DNA of 64,000 nucleotides, taken from NCBI GenBank assembly GCA_012932865.1, contig SAXG01000016.1, positions 62,001 through 126,000 on the forward strand, read 5' to 3'. The notes under the pieces are model-generated. The model saw only the letters and a program-made list of their open reading frames with translations, ran no database searches and was not told the origin of the DNA. Shown here piece after piece: positions 12,407 to 23,810 of the stretch (positions within the stretch are counted from its first letter, which is position 1; each line of letters begins with the position of its first letter). The stretch comes from Amylostereum areolatum (lineage: Eukaryota; Basidiomycota; Agaricomycetes; Russulales; Stereaceae). A program made the translations under genes and the position numbers.

Positions 12407-13136
12407 TTTTCACTAGCTTTACTTCGGGAGAACCACACGCCTGCTTTGTGGCAGCATAGACATATATTCATTGTGTTGTATGTACAAGCCAATAAAGCAG
12501 GGGCGTGTGATATGCTACGGGCCGCTTTACCTTTCTGAACGATGCCACCGCTGAGGCTTCCGCCGGCGCAGCACCTGGAAACCTGAAGGGTGTGGAAGGT
12601 TAGCAGAGCATAGGACGGATGGGGTCAAGGGACGAGTGCCAGAGCTACAACGAGGGACGCACGCGTCTGCCGCGCCAGTGCCAGGGCGTGACTCATCCGC
12701 TGACTTCGACGTGCACCCTACGAGAGCCGAGATGGATAGAGGGAGAATGGGAGGAAGACAGAGACACAGAACAAACGACTTACCAAGAGACTAGCGAGCT
12801 GAATAGTCATTCGGGTCCCGTGTGCACTGCCAGCGCTGCCGATCCCGACTGCTAATCGGTGCACGACGGTGTCTGGGCGACATACAGTGCGGCAGAGTAA
12901 ATGGCGCAGGGGAGGTCCGGTAGAGAGGCTCGATGACAGTGGGAGGAAGGAGGTCGACGAGATGAAGGACAAGGAACAACGAAGAGAGCGGGAGCGAAAC
13001 ATGAACTTGTAAAACACGTGACCCTCGGCGGCAACACGCGCGACAAGTCGGACTCAGAATACTATGCGGGGATTACATTCAATAGGGTAGATAGTTTCGA
13101 GATCTAAATACAGGGTATTCTATGGGGTGAAGGCTA
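12407..13136. other. Transposase 3' region, no further gene
   Basis: Sequence between the transposase stop and the nested element. Short open frames exist on both strands but none resembles a protein family. An AATAAA-like aataaagc lies at 12491-12498, 85 bp past the stop, and could serve as a polyadenylation signal. Confidence 0.5.
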
Positions 13137-14622
13137 CACTGCGGCGAACGGTCAGATCACTCCCGCGGAGAATCTGCATAGAATGAGCAGATTCCCTCCG
13201 GATTCTCACCATACTCTCCACAGATTCTCTTCCAGGGATAATTTGCAGAGAGAACACGGATTCTCTCGGAATGTTCCCTGCCAGATTCTCGCGAGTTTCC
13301 GCCCAATTTCACAGCTGGGACTCTTATTCCCTGGTAAGTCCTCTTATCATTTCCGTGAGAAAAGTCGCGTCGTCGCGACTCAAGTCGTGAGTCGACGACG
13401 CGACTCTCTACCTCCCCACATCCATCTCGTTTTTCGTCATCATCCACCCGATTTATTATCGCGTCAATATACGAGGTCGATTATTGCTCTTCTTGGGCGC
13501 CATGCCCATGGTAAGCTTCTAAAAACTCGTTTACACTCAGTACTAACTGCTGCTGCGCACCGCGGACTGCCAGTGCTATTGGTCGAAGGAAAGGGAGCCG
13601 AGAAAGCAAAGTGTAATGTGTTTCGGGCATCTTTGTCGAGTCGTTTGGTGTGTCGAACTATTCTTTCCCCCCTTTGAGTATGTTTGATTACGCCAGTTGA
13701 AAATCAGGAGCGGCAGCAAGGACAAGATGTAGAGTGCATTGCTTCACACCCTCCCTCGGAGTCCCTCGCCCGTCCTTTGCCTCTCTGATAGCATAAGCCC
13801 TGATATAAAATCCTTCTAGATAGCCGTTTATCAGCTCAATAAGGTGCGCATCGCTTTTTTCGAGCTGATCACTCCACTTATCCCTCATCAATTGTACCAG
13901 AGGCAGTACGGTACTACATGTTCAGACAGCCCTTCTCCGAGGTAAGTAACACCTGTTTTCTCGATCCTACTGATTTGCTCGCATATTGAGACCTACAAAC
14001 TCCTCACCTTACACTCTGCAGCGCTGGGAGCTGTGAGCCCGCTCGTAAACGATGGTGCGCTTCCTTCGAGGTTCGTGTGATGCAGTATTAGCTAATGACA
14101 TTTTCGGTTACCATAGGCATGCTCACCTCGAACGGCACTGGGCTAGATGTTTGCGCGAGGGGAAGCGGGGCTAGATGTATGCGCGGGGGTCATGAGTGGG
14201 TATTCATCCTTCCCGCGCGTGAGCAGTGCGGGGTGGCATACGCGCTTTATATTAACTACTTGATAGACTCTGGGATAGACTCTGCTCATGCCTGTGGTTA
14301 GCCTACATATGAAATGCGAAATTTAGTACATCATTCTCAGGTGCCTACGAGCAGAGGAGGGAGGGGAATGTGAAGGGAGCAGGGGGATGATGCTATTAAA
14401 TGTGATTTAAAAACTACTAGGTTATCACACGAGCAGAACACAACCTGTGAGTAATATGCACAGGATCAGTGTGGAATCTGCTGGGAATCCGCACCGTATT
14501 TCGACCATTCTCCTCAGATTCTCCGGGGGTGTGATCTGCCCAGAATCCGCGCGGGATCTGCACGGGATCTGCTCATTCCCAGCGGATTCTCCCCGGGAGT
14601 AATCTCGCTGTTCGCCGCAGTG
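13137..14622. mobile_element. Nested CACTG-ended non-autonomous DNA transposon
   Basis: A 1486-bp element with long imperfect terminal inverted repeats. The left end is CACTGCGGCGAACGGTCAGA; the right end, reversed, is CACTGCGGCGAACAGCGAGA. Similarity continues for about 60 bp each side with repeated (a/g)gattctcc-like subterminal motifs. It is flanked by a 3-bp direct repeat CTA (13134-13136 and 14623-14625). CAC ends and a 3-bp duplication fit the CACTA superfamily. No transposase was recognised inside; the longest frames (such as 13183-13677) show no family resemblance. It sits within the 3' part of Plavaka-1. Confidence 0.8.
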
Positions 14623-14763
14623 CTAGTGGAGGTCGGTACAATACCTCGTTCGAGGCCGGAATGGTATACATCGGTAATGCACAGGCCCGGAATGGAACCT
14701 GTCGCCCGAGGCCACCTGGAATAGGTCAAAATAGGCTACCTTTTTTCGGCACTTTTGCCGATG

Positions 14764-15960
14764 TACGGGTACCAAAGCAACCACTTTTTGGCGCTGTCTT
14801 CATCTGTCCGGTGTGTTCATCCTCCACGTTCGTGCTCTTTCACGAATGGCACCGTACAGGGCTTACCACCTGCCTACATCCTCCCTCCGACGGGCACCTG
14901 CTTCCTGAAGAATACAGAATTGGTCTCGTGCGTGATCCCCTAATCTCGAACCTCCACCTCCCTGACCCACGTCCGCGTACAGACCAACTTAATCGAACGG
15001 CCTTCCGCGGCGTCCTGTTTGCTAGGCTGCTACGCCGCGGTGCCTCCCTTTCCCACCCCGCGCGGCGTCCGCGCATTGTGTGCTTCGTTGGCAAGGTCGT
15101 CTGGGACGCCGTCGAGCGTGTGTTCAAAACTTCAGCGCCTAAAGCGAAGGTAGCGCGGTTCGTCTGGGGCCTGCAGCCGTACAAGCTGGTCCACGACGTA
15201 AGCCTTTTAAGTTACCTGCTTGTCGTCGGTGATTTGACGTGCTTCCACAGACCGGCTGCGTGTTAGAGACGCTCTCTCCGTCGTGCCCAGCACGTCCGCG
15301 CGCGTCGTGAGTCACCAGGTACGTTGCTCATTCTTTTCTTCTCTACCGCACGCTGACCGCTGGCACACTCCGTTTCAGCTCGTCAAGCTGTTCACAATGT
15401 TTTGGACACGCGGCGGGGAAATACTGGAAGACACCACGGAAGAAATCTGGCAAACCGTCGCCAAATCCTGTTCACTCATCTCCGTAGGGCCCGACCCGCA
15501 TTGCGAGTGCAGCCTCGTCGTGTTCCTCCATCGCACGCAAATCGTTATCGTTCCTTACATCGGAGGCTCTATCCCGCCCTGCCCGGCATTCGACAGTTAC
15601 GTCCGCGCATACAACGACGCACTCAACCGTCGAGCGGGACATTCCAAACCGCAGAATGCCACAGATGCTACATTCCAGGTCGGGTCCCTCCTTCCCTTGG
15701 TAAACCTGATCTGTATGTGAAAATCGATCAATCCTTGGTTCCCCGCCTACGGTCCGTGTTGGTTGAGCACATCCGTACAGCGGAAACGCGCGACCGCTCC
15801 CCGTCACCCGACTTCCTATCGCCCATCTGTATGTGCCAATTTTCGTCCTGACGTCGCTCCCGTCCTCACTACCATCTCGCAGACGGGACACAAAATCGCA
15901 CTATGGACGTTGGAGGGTTTGAGAGCGGACCTTGGGGGTCCTGGGGCCCGAGGTAGACTC
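14764..15960 (+). pseudogene. TDG 3' half fused to a deaminase C-terminus (pseudogene)
   Basis: It begins exactly at the right end of Plavaka-1 with TACGGGTACC, the continuation of the TDG exon broken at 3913. TDG sequence follows with NHFLALS in place of NHFWRCL (a deletion and an extra T), the GLxPAYILPP region, RPRIVCFVGKVVWDAVERVFK and FVWGLQPYKLVHD. At about 15400, after VKLFT, it changes to sequence matching the deaminase gene at 34972: PDPHCECSLVVFL, VPYIGG, then LVPRLRSVLVEHIRTAETRDR. The deaminase zinc motif is damaged: the SCLAC of the intact gene reads PCPAF here. Frameshifts in the TDG part make it a pseudogene. The stretch 15283-15720 is an open frame spanning the fusion. Confidence 0.82.
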
Positions 15961-16149
15961 TGGTAGACTTTCACCCCGTCTCATAAGTAGATCTCGTCAT
16001 TAATCGGGTTCTCGAACGACCATCGTCGTTACACGAAATCTGATTCGAGTTCCACGTGCTTATCAGCACTTCGCTACATTCCAACTCCAGCATCAAAACA
16101 CGCTGTAGCCAGCGAATTTTAGTCCAAGACGAACAGCCTGCATAGATCA
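15961..16149. other. Short intergenic stretch
   Basis: Sequence between the chimeric pseudogene and the displaced end of the Ezh2-like gene. No coding or repeat signal was seen. Confidence 0.4.
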
Positions 16150-16171
16150 CTACCAATTCTTTCGCCTCCTT
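16150..16171 (-). pseudogene. Displaced 3' end of Ezh2-like gene A
   Basis: Reading on the minus strand across the Plavaka-2 insertion, with one copy of the 2-bp repeat removed, the frame at 24077 continues as a basic tail of about eight residues (RRRKNW-like) and reaches TAG at 16152-16150. The paralogue at 39830 ends in a similar basic SKRGGRPRKN tail, which supports this as the original terminus. Confidence 0.7.
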
Positions 16172-16243
16172 TGTCGGAAAAATCGAACTTACATGATACC
16201 TTGGTATACCTAGCTATCAGCACTGGTAAGGCTGTCAGGTCCC

Positions 16244-16265
16244 GGGGGGGGGGGGGGGGGGGGGG
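16244..16265 (+). repeat. Homopolymer run of 22 G
   Basis: An uninterrupted G run just inside the left end of Plavaka-2. The related small element has only cgggt at the matching place, so the run is an expansion or an assembly-sensitive artefact. Confidence 0.85.
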
Positions 16266-16874
16266 TTATCAGATCCAAAAATGGGCGATAAACTCGCACC
16301 ACAGCTGATGAGCATTCCGCTACCTGATCAGTCCTGATGACTCCTTGTGACGCCTTACGATGCCTGACCGGTCTGATGAGGGGTTCTTAGGTCTGACCAT
16401 TGCTGTTCATGTACTATGAGCTAACAATCTCTGATAGCTTCTAGCAAGCCGTAACAGGGTCTGATTTTTGAAATAACAAGAAAAAGCAAAAACTAAGACT
16501 GCAATCCACGTGCAGTCCTTGTGCCTCCGGTTTGCTGACGTGATTATCAATCAAGGTGTTCCTAATCCGAGTCCAAGCGATATCAAGATCTACGCCAAAG
16601 CCGCAAGTCCGAGTGTTACTAAGCCAAGTCGAGTGACGTCCAGTGGTGCTCCAAGTTATTGCCACCTGGAGTGGTGGGGCCAGGACCCACACCAACTTTT
16701 GAATTATGTTCAGACGGCGGGTGTGCAGGAATCTCGTGGCAATTCAACCATCGTGAAGTGGCCCGTTCAGAGAGCCCCCCTCTCGACTCAAGTATTCACC
16801 TCATACAAAAATGCATTATATCACCCAGGCTTCTATATGTACACATCCAAACTCTAAGCCGTAGATACATCCAG

Positions 16875-19089
16875 TTATTTCTGGCTCGTGCGCGTCGACT
16901 TTCGAGTCGGCTCGCTACCACGGGTTTTCTGCCTCGACTTCCTCTTCCCGCTTTGCCCGGTGGGGTCCTGATCTCCCTTGTGCCGTTTACCTCCCCCTCC
17001 AAGCTCGTTATCCTCTATGTCGCGCTTCTTCCCCCCACGCTGCTTGTTGCCTGCACGCTGCTTGTTCCCTCCCACCTGCTTGTTCCCTCCCACCTGCTCG
17101 TTCCCTCCCGCTTGTTCATCCCCTCCCGCTTGTTCGTTCCCTCCCGCTTGTTCGTTCCCTCCCGCCTGCTCGTCCCCCCCGACTTGTTCGCCCCTCCCAT
17201 GCCGCTGTCCGTCGTGGTGCTCTTCGGTACAGTGAACTCCTTGCTCATGGTGCTCCTGTAAATCCTCGCTGGCGTGATATTCCCGAGGCTGCTCGGGCAC
17301 CTGTCGTCGTAGCTCGCAGGGCTGCTCACTTGATTCTTTGCCATGGATGCTATGAGAGCCCCATTCGTATTGAATACTGTTTTCCTCAGGCTCCCGGTCT
17401 TCGTGCTCCATGGGAGTGTCTTGCTCGATCTCTTGATTGACGATCCGGGCGCTCAGCTCGCGACTACGTTGATACTTCGCATGGCTCGGCTCTTCACTAC
17501 CTCGATCGGTCCCGTCACGGTCATCATCTGTACCCTGGTCATCGTGTATGTCACGGTCTTCATCTACGTTGTGTTCCTCTCCCAGGTGTCGATCCTCGTT
17601 GAGGTCGTTGTCGTCGTGGTTGGTGTCGGTGTCAGTTGAAGTGGCCTCGGAGTCGTCGTCAAGGTCTTGCAATGCATTTTCCAGTGAGTCGTCGGCCTCT
17701 TGCTGGTAACTCCCATGATGTCGGCCATAGCCTTGACCTGACGAGGGGAACAGGATAGCATCCCATTTTGCGAAGATGTTGAGCACTGCTCTTTTCCGTG
17801 CGGCCAGGCCCTCGAAGAGCCACTGAAGATATCGGTCGAAGTCGTCCTCGTAATTTATACCCGTGATCTTCCCGATGGGTGTGAGGTCTTGGTCTTCGGA
17901 AAGCGACCATCGCGCCTACAGTCAGAGGATTTAATGCCAATTTGGAGGTGTTGAAAGATAGACAAAAGCGTACCAGGACAGCGGCACCCGCAATGGCCCC
18001 GGGCGTTGTATGTGTTAAATGATGTTTACCCTTCATTTGTTCTCCACGGGGTGTGTTGTTTGTCGTCCCCCCTCCTGCAATAACACTAGCCGCAGATGGG
18101 CCGCATATCAAGGCACCGTAGAGCTACGATGACAGTCAAAATCAACGCGTGTGAGGCATGTGGATGGTACTTACACGTATAAGCGCCGGATTCAGGAAGA
18201 CGGTGTTCCGATCGAATTTTCCTTTGTACTGAGAGGGGTCGTGGAGTATTCTTGCCTTCATCGGATCGTAAAATGTGCCATCCTTTGTCTTCACCCTTCC
18301 TAGCTCATTGTAGAACGTCTTCTTGCGTGCTGCCGGCGTGGCAAGATCAGTTGTTTGACAATCGAATATGGACGAGCCAGCAGTGGTCCGTAAGCGTGTG
18401 TGGGTGTTCGAACGCTGCGAACTCATTCCGGAGTCGATCTACAAGTAGAGGTGTATTGTCAGCAGCAGCGGGAGACGTATAGGGTGAGCATACACACCGC
18501 ATTTCGCAGCCAGGTCTCGCTGAAGTTTTTCCCATCTTCTCCACAGTACTTCGTCGGTACTACCTTCATCAACTCATGCAACTGGCCTTGCTGCAATTTC
18601 TCTGTGCTTGTGAAGCGCGTGGATCCTAGTGGGTCGTACTTCTTGTCATATCGCACCATGTCCCAGAAGTCCTTTACACCGCGCAGCCACAACCCATACA
18701 CAAGGACGTACTTTTTGGCGAGGCTCTCAACTTCAGGTGACGGATTCCCACCTTCGCCTTCGTCATCGGTACGGTGTTGTTCGTTTACGTCGTTCAATTG
18801 AGCATTTGATAGGCGTGCGACCTCTTGCTCAAGGCGAGTTTGACGTGCGTTTGCCTCGTTCTTCTCTTTTTGCAGGTCACGGGCAATCTGTAGAGACAAG
18901 GGTGTCAAACAGGTGAGAAACAGAGTGCCACGTCGCGCTACTCGATACTGAACGTACTCGATACAGGGTTTCTTGGTCTTGCGCTGGACTGAGGCGAAGC
19001 GACGGAGATGGCAAAGTTGGCGACGAATCGTGACGGCGCGAGTCCTGTCGTTCCCTATCTCGCTGGCGGGGGGTGGAATGTGCGGGCAT
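16875..19089 (-). CDS. Plavaka-2 accessory protein (unknown function)
   Basis: Multi-exon gene starting at ATG 19089 (MPAHSTPRQRD) and ending at 16875. Exon 1 is basic and Ser-rich. The next exon has a coiled-coil-like segment (LQKEKNEANARQTRLEQEVARL) broken by the display limit only, followed by VESLAKKYVLVYGLWLRG. Then come PATAARKKTF-like sequence, FLNPALIRLYGALICGPSA and HTTPGAIAGAAVLARW, a pattern I recognise from basidiomycete hypothetical proteins that accompany Plavaka transposases. The C-terminal third is Asp/Glu-rich, then carries a tandem EQAGGN-type repeat and a basic tail. It is divergent from the transposase, as in Plavaka-1. Function unknown; it may be a distant relative of the DUF6698 gene. 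Confidence 0.68.
17045..17190 (-). repeat. 18-bp coding minisatellite (EQAGGN repeats)
   Basis: About nine imperfect 18-bp units (cttgttccctcccgc-like on the plus strand) encode successive hexapeptides such as EQAGGN, EQAGGD, KQVGGN on the minus strand, inside the accessory gene. All units keep the frame. Confidence 0.85.
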
Positions 19090-19270
19090 ATTGTGGATGT
19101 GGAAGCAGAGGACGTGACTCGGTTGTTGGTACGCAGTCAGCCTCTGTTTTTGCGAATTTGTCTGACATCATCCTCCGTCTTCATCCAGTTACTACGTCTT
19201 CATCCAGCTACCGTACTTACCTATCTCCTGCATTTCATCGCATTCTGCTTCACTTCGCACTCGCTCTACC
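19090..19270. promoter_or_regulatory. Divergent promoter of Plavaka-2
   Basis: 181 bp between the accessory-gene start (19089, minus) and the transposase start (19271, plus). The arrangement and size resemble the 161-bp divergent promoter of Plavaka-1. It includes a tandem of cttcatccagcta / ttcatccagtta near 19180-19210. Confidence 0.45.
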
Positions 19271-22200
19271 ATGCCTCGAGGCCAGAAGTCTGTCGCCAAT
19301 TTGAACCCTACAAGCAAACCGAAACGACGCTGTCAATGGTGTCGACAAGACCGTGATACACGGCGATTCGACTCACACGTCAACGCATGCAAAGCTAAAG
19401 TTCTCAGTCGGCGCAAACGTCTTGCAGATGCCACCGAGCTCGCACCACCACCTGCAAAGCGGAGGCGCTGCTCAGACGTTGTACTATCCGGTGTCAGAGC
19501 CTTCAACTCGCCAGATCCCGAGGTACGATTACTTCGTGTTATGCCTCGCCGTTGCTCCATTTCTGACACCCTGGAACATAGATCCTAGCTGAGCCATGGA
19601 GTACGGAGAGTGAAAATATCGGGTTCGGCCACGAAGGGAATGGGCCCGAATTACACCTAACAGGTACGTTGCGCTACATCTCTGCATACTGGAAGTATTC
19701 CTCATCCAAGCAACATAGACACAGAGCAAGATCAAAGCACACCCTACGTGTATATCAAGATTGTTCCTCATCCACATAGCAAGGACCCCTCAGTCATTAC
19801 TATTCCACTCTCGGGAAGCTCACAGGCGCCAACACCCCTCCCATATGCGAATGAAACAAAACAAGATCACATTGTCGATACACCATGGGCCCCATTTCGA
19901 AATCGCGCTGATTTTGAGTTCACCGAGCTGGCCGTCAATGAGCGACTTTCGAAGAGTGCTGTGAACGCATTCTTAGCAGGCCAACACGGGTCGTGGTCGA
20001 CGAATGGGACGAACTTGACGATGACCTCGCACACCGATATGGCGGAGTCACTTGAGGCGGCGAGGAAATATGTGGTCGAGGTATGTTCTGTTATCTTTTG
20101 ATAATCACTTCCTCTGAACGTACAGTTTAGTTCACCACTGGTCGCGTCACTGCCGAATATGAAAATCAAGTGCATGAATTCGTGTTTCAGTATCGGAATC
20201 CGTGGCAGTGGATCTGCAGCCTAGTTCAAGATCCGACGCTCGCCGACGTCAGTGTCTGGCACTCGACGGACAAGTTTTTCTGTGAAGGGGACCAGGTTGA
20301 AAGGGTTGTAGATGAACCTTGGACAGCGGAAACATGGCGAACAATCGATGTGAGTTCATTTGTCTGTCAACCATGTATCAATTCTTACCATCTTTCTTGC
20401 CAGCAAATTCTTCCACCCGCTGATCCCTACCCGCACGCATTTCTCCCGGTGCACGTTTGGCTCGATAAGGGATTGGTGACAAAGCATGTCAAGATGCACC
20501 CGATGCTTTTGCGCGCCGGTTGGCTGCCAAATAACATACGAAATGCATCTGGTAACGGCGGCGGTATCTTCATCGCCTGGATGCCTGTAGTGCGTATGCT
20601 ATCAATTCTACCGAGGTTTTCATCTCTCACTCCGACGAAACAGATTGCAGACCCTTGGGATCCCGCTGACCGAAGCACGGCCGAGAAGATACAATGGGCT
20701 CGCTTCAAACGCGAGGTATACCAGAAGGTTCTTGCGGTCATATTTGGCCCCCTCAAGCGTCCTTCTCATCGTGGTGAAGCAGTGACTTGTGGCGACAAGA
20801 TCACTCGTGTTTTATACCCAGGGATATTGATTGCTTCTTTGGATGGCGAAGAGGCCGCCGTCTTTTGTTGTGTACGAGCAGCACTCGCCAACTACCCATG
20901 TCCTAAATGCCTGGTTCATCACGATGACTTGCATCGGCTGATCGCAAGTTTTACGCCTAGAACCCCCGAGCTTATCCAAGTCGTTCTCTCTCGGGCTGCG
21001 GCCGAAACATCAAAGCATCGTGCAGAGAAACATCTTCAAGATTACGGTGTCCACGACACAGAGGTGAGCATCTCCGTACGGATTGGGCTTTCGAATAATC
21101 TCTCACATTCTTCAGCATTTTCTGTGGGGCTTTCGGTTCTCGGATCCATACGCCGCCTACTCGTACGACACCCTCCATTCCGATGACCTCGGAAAGTGGG
21201 GTAAACATTTATGGCCACTCCTTCTGAACGCACTGGAGAACGAACAATGTAAAGGCTCGTTAACACAAAAGTACGTCCAATACTTGGTGGCCGGATGCAT
21301 TGCTGACTAGAGCTCTTCTAGTATGAGCCGCGTGCCACCCTGGCCCAATCTCAAACATTTTAACAATGTCACAACGGTAGAATACGCAGATGGACAGGCG
21401 TTCCTTGATATATTGAAGGTGAGTTTCGTCTTCACACGACGGCCGGTATACTAGCTAACAGGAACCGTTTCTAGTGTGTCATGCCGTGCGCGGTAAATCT
21501 TCTCCCTAGGAACTCCCCTCTCATCCTTTGCATTCGTGCCTACGCCCGCTTTCGTATGATGGTTGGACTCCATTGTATGACTAGCTCCCGTTTAGCGCGA
21601 CTGAAGGCGTACATGGCTGAATATGAGAAATGGTCCACTGTGAGTTTCCAGTGAAATTTTGCTCATATCAACAGTAGCTCACGTTTGCGCAGGAGGTAGG
21701 AAAGATATACGGCAAGGAATTCGATTTCTTCAAGCAACACGCGTCGAGCCATGCCCCGGGCGACATTTGGACGAAGGGGACTACAAATAATTTCACAACT
21801 CGTCCAGGCGAAGGATTCCAGCAAGAAGCCGCCGAATCGTATGAAATGACGAACCGCAAAAACGTCGAAGCCCAGGCAAGTTCAATTCTGATTTACGACG
21901 CATCCCTAAGGGAGAGTCTACTAACTTGCTTTACGAAGATGAATCAACGAGATGCTACTCAGGAAGCGATAGCGAAAATCCGCATGACCGTCGACGACCA
22001 CGACAGAACTCAGCAAGAGTCAGATTCAACCACGGAAGAAGATACCGCGGGGAAACAAAGAGTGGGCGGCAGGAATCACTGCAACGACTCGGACACCAGT
22101 GACGAGGCGCCACACTGGGCACTCGGGTCCAGCGACCGTTTCAGCACATCACGCGAGTTAGAGGCAACTCTTCGATTCCGGTCATTCCACACCAAGCTCG

Positions 22201-22737
22201 TTTCATTTATCAACGAACATGTCCCAGGCGCAGAGGTTGATTCGGAAAGGTCTATCAAGGTACAGTGCTACCTACGTTCACATCTATGAAGAGGACTGAC
22301 AGCGGGACTGGCAGGTACAACCACACAAGTACATCGCGTTAGAGTATCAGTCTCAAGAGGACTGGACGTCAGCTCGCGACATTTTACGCTGTAATGCGAA
22401 CTTCCATGGGCGTGAACGCCATGACTGTGTTCTGGTCAACGACGACTCACCGCACCTCTCGTGCGTGCGCCTTTGTGCGCTGCTTCGATGTACACTCCAT
22501 GGAGGGAAAGCTTGCGACGTTGCGGTGGTCAATATGCTTCACCCAGACTCGTGGAAGCCTCGGACATTTTGGTCCAACTGCCGAGTTTACAAAGAAGTCG
22601 AGGAGCCCGTTTTCGTCCTACCCCAGTTCTTCATCCGTGGTGCCCATATGATCCCGGCATTTGGTTGCAACCACCCTCAAAGACTCATACTAAATGATCT
22701 CATTGACCCCGACATGTTCCTCCGCGCCGGCAACTAA
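19271..22737 (+). CDS. Plavaka-family transposase (Plavaka-2)
   Basis: Starts at ATG 19271 with a basic N-terminus carrying a CxxC..H..C zinc-finger-like motif (CQWCRQDRDTRRFDSHVNAC). Plavaka landmarks follow in order: FTELAVNERLSKSAVNAFL, VWHSTDKFFCEG, FLPVHVWLDKGLVTKH (likely first catalytic Asp), LPNNIRNASGNGGG with IAWMPV, the ALANYPCPKCLVHHDDL zinc knuckle, FLWGFRFSDPYAAYSYDTLHSDDLGKWG, WPNLKHFNNVTTVEYADGQ and FLDILKCVMPC, and a C-terminal HDCVLVNDD..RLCALLRC region, ending at 22737. About ten short introns. No internal stop that splicing cannot remove was noticed, so it may be functional. It is only distantly similar to the Plavaka-1 transposase. Confidence 0.83.
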
Positions 22738-22792
22738 TATACATGTCATACAGTACTTGTTATGGAATACACACCCATCCAACCATAATCCA

Positions 22793-23810
22793 TCATGCGC
22801 TAGACAAGTCCTCGCCGTCTCCCCGCTCGTCCTCATCCCCCTCCATCTCCTCCAAAAGACCGAGCTTGTGCCGTGAACTTGCAGTCTGTGCCGCCTCCGT
22901 CTTGCGATCGAGCAATCCGAACGAAGTCCCCCGGACGTGCTCAACCGATCGACGGGCATCGTACGTGAGCTTACGGAGGCGCGAGGGCGTGACGAAGGGG
23001 GAATTCCGCTTGGAAGCTCTGTAATCGGCAAGCTCGGGAGAGTTTGCCACCAGAGCATATTTGGCGCGCGCGCAACGAGCGATGTGCATCGGAGACTAAC
23101 ACCGTGTAAGCTCTCGCACCGTGAAGTGAACATCATGACGTACCCAAACTTTCCCTCTATCTTCGATCCATCGCGAAAGTTCGTGGATCTAGTAGCAACT
23201 GCAATGAGGCTTAATCAAGGTTGATACAAGTGAATACGCACCTCGGGGTCCCCAGCCTGGATATTCTTTAGAAGCCGTCGAGCCATACTGAGAACAGCAT
23301 GGCGACGTATTGGTTTCAGGTCGTCGTAGAAAGGTCCGTCGGAATAAATGTTTATAGTGGGACTGATGACAACGGCGGAGTTCTTCCTCGTCGGGTTGCG
23401 AGCGTAGTGAGTGAAATGCCACGGATCGAAAAAGACCATGGACACGGAAACGGGGTGGGAGTGCTGATAACGTCGTTAGTAATCCATAAATCCTTTACGA
23501 GCACGCACGTTCAAGGCTTCAAAACCCGACACATTCTTGTGGCGAACGACGACGATGTCCTTCTTGTCGACGGATTCCACCACCTTTCGTACGTCTTCCG
23601 GTAAGGCGGAGATCGGCCTATGAGATAGCTCTCCTCGCAGCGTGACCTCCATGTTGTCAACTACGGGGTTCGAGCTCTGCGATTTGACGACGACCTGCGA
23701 CTGCGAAAGAGGTTCGAGAATTGTTTCGTTCAAAGGCGTTGACTATGAGATTGGTCAGCCGGAGGAAGTGTGATGGGAGGTTTGGTACTCACGTCGATTG
23801 AGGCGGACAT
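22793..23810 (-). CDS. Third Plavaka-2 gene, unknown function
   Basis: Gene convergent with the transposase. It starts at ATG 23810 (MSASID) with a tiny first exon. The second exon has MEVTLRGELSHRPISALPED and DIVVVRHKNVSGFEALN; the third has VSVSMVFFDPWHFTHYARNP and SPTINIYSDGPFYDDLKPI. The last exon is basic with PSRLRKLTYDARRSVEHVRG and an acidic end before the stop at 22793. Introns have clear gtgagt/gtgcgt donors. I do not recognise the family. Open exons with clean junctions argue for a real gene. It may be a captured host gene or a third transposon gene; there is no counterpart in Plavaka-1. Confidence 0.6.

Larger units (their letters stand above)
4778..14763 (+). mobile_element. Plavaka-1 element, right copy (complete, about 10 kb)
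   Basis: Full-length Plavaka-type element bounded by CATCGGCAAA at 4778-4787 and its reverse complement TTTGCCGATG at 14754-14763. It carries the DUF6698 gene (-), the transposase (+) and a nested CACTG-ended element. The right flank is TA followed by TDG 3' sequence. The left flank is a different sequence (gagactgt), so the two flanks of this copy do not form a target duplication. The matching TA flank is at the left copy (3911-3914), consistent with an inversion between copies. Confidence 0.88.

Noticed and set aside
17045..17190. Repeat array as CRISPR
   Set aside because: Units are contiguous without spacers and encode in-frame hexapeptides in a eukaryotic gene.
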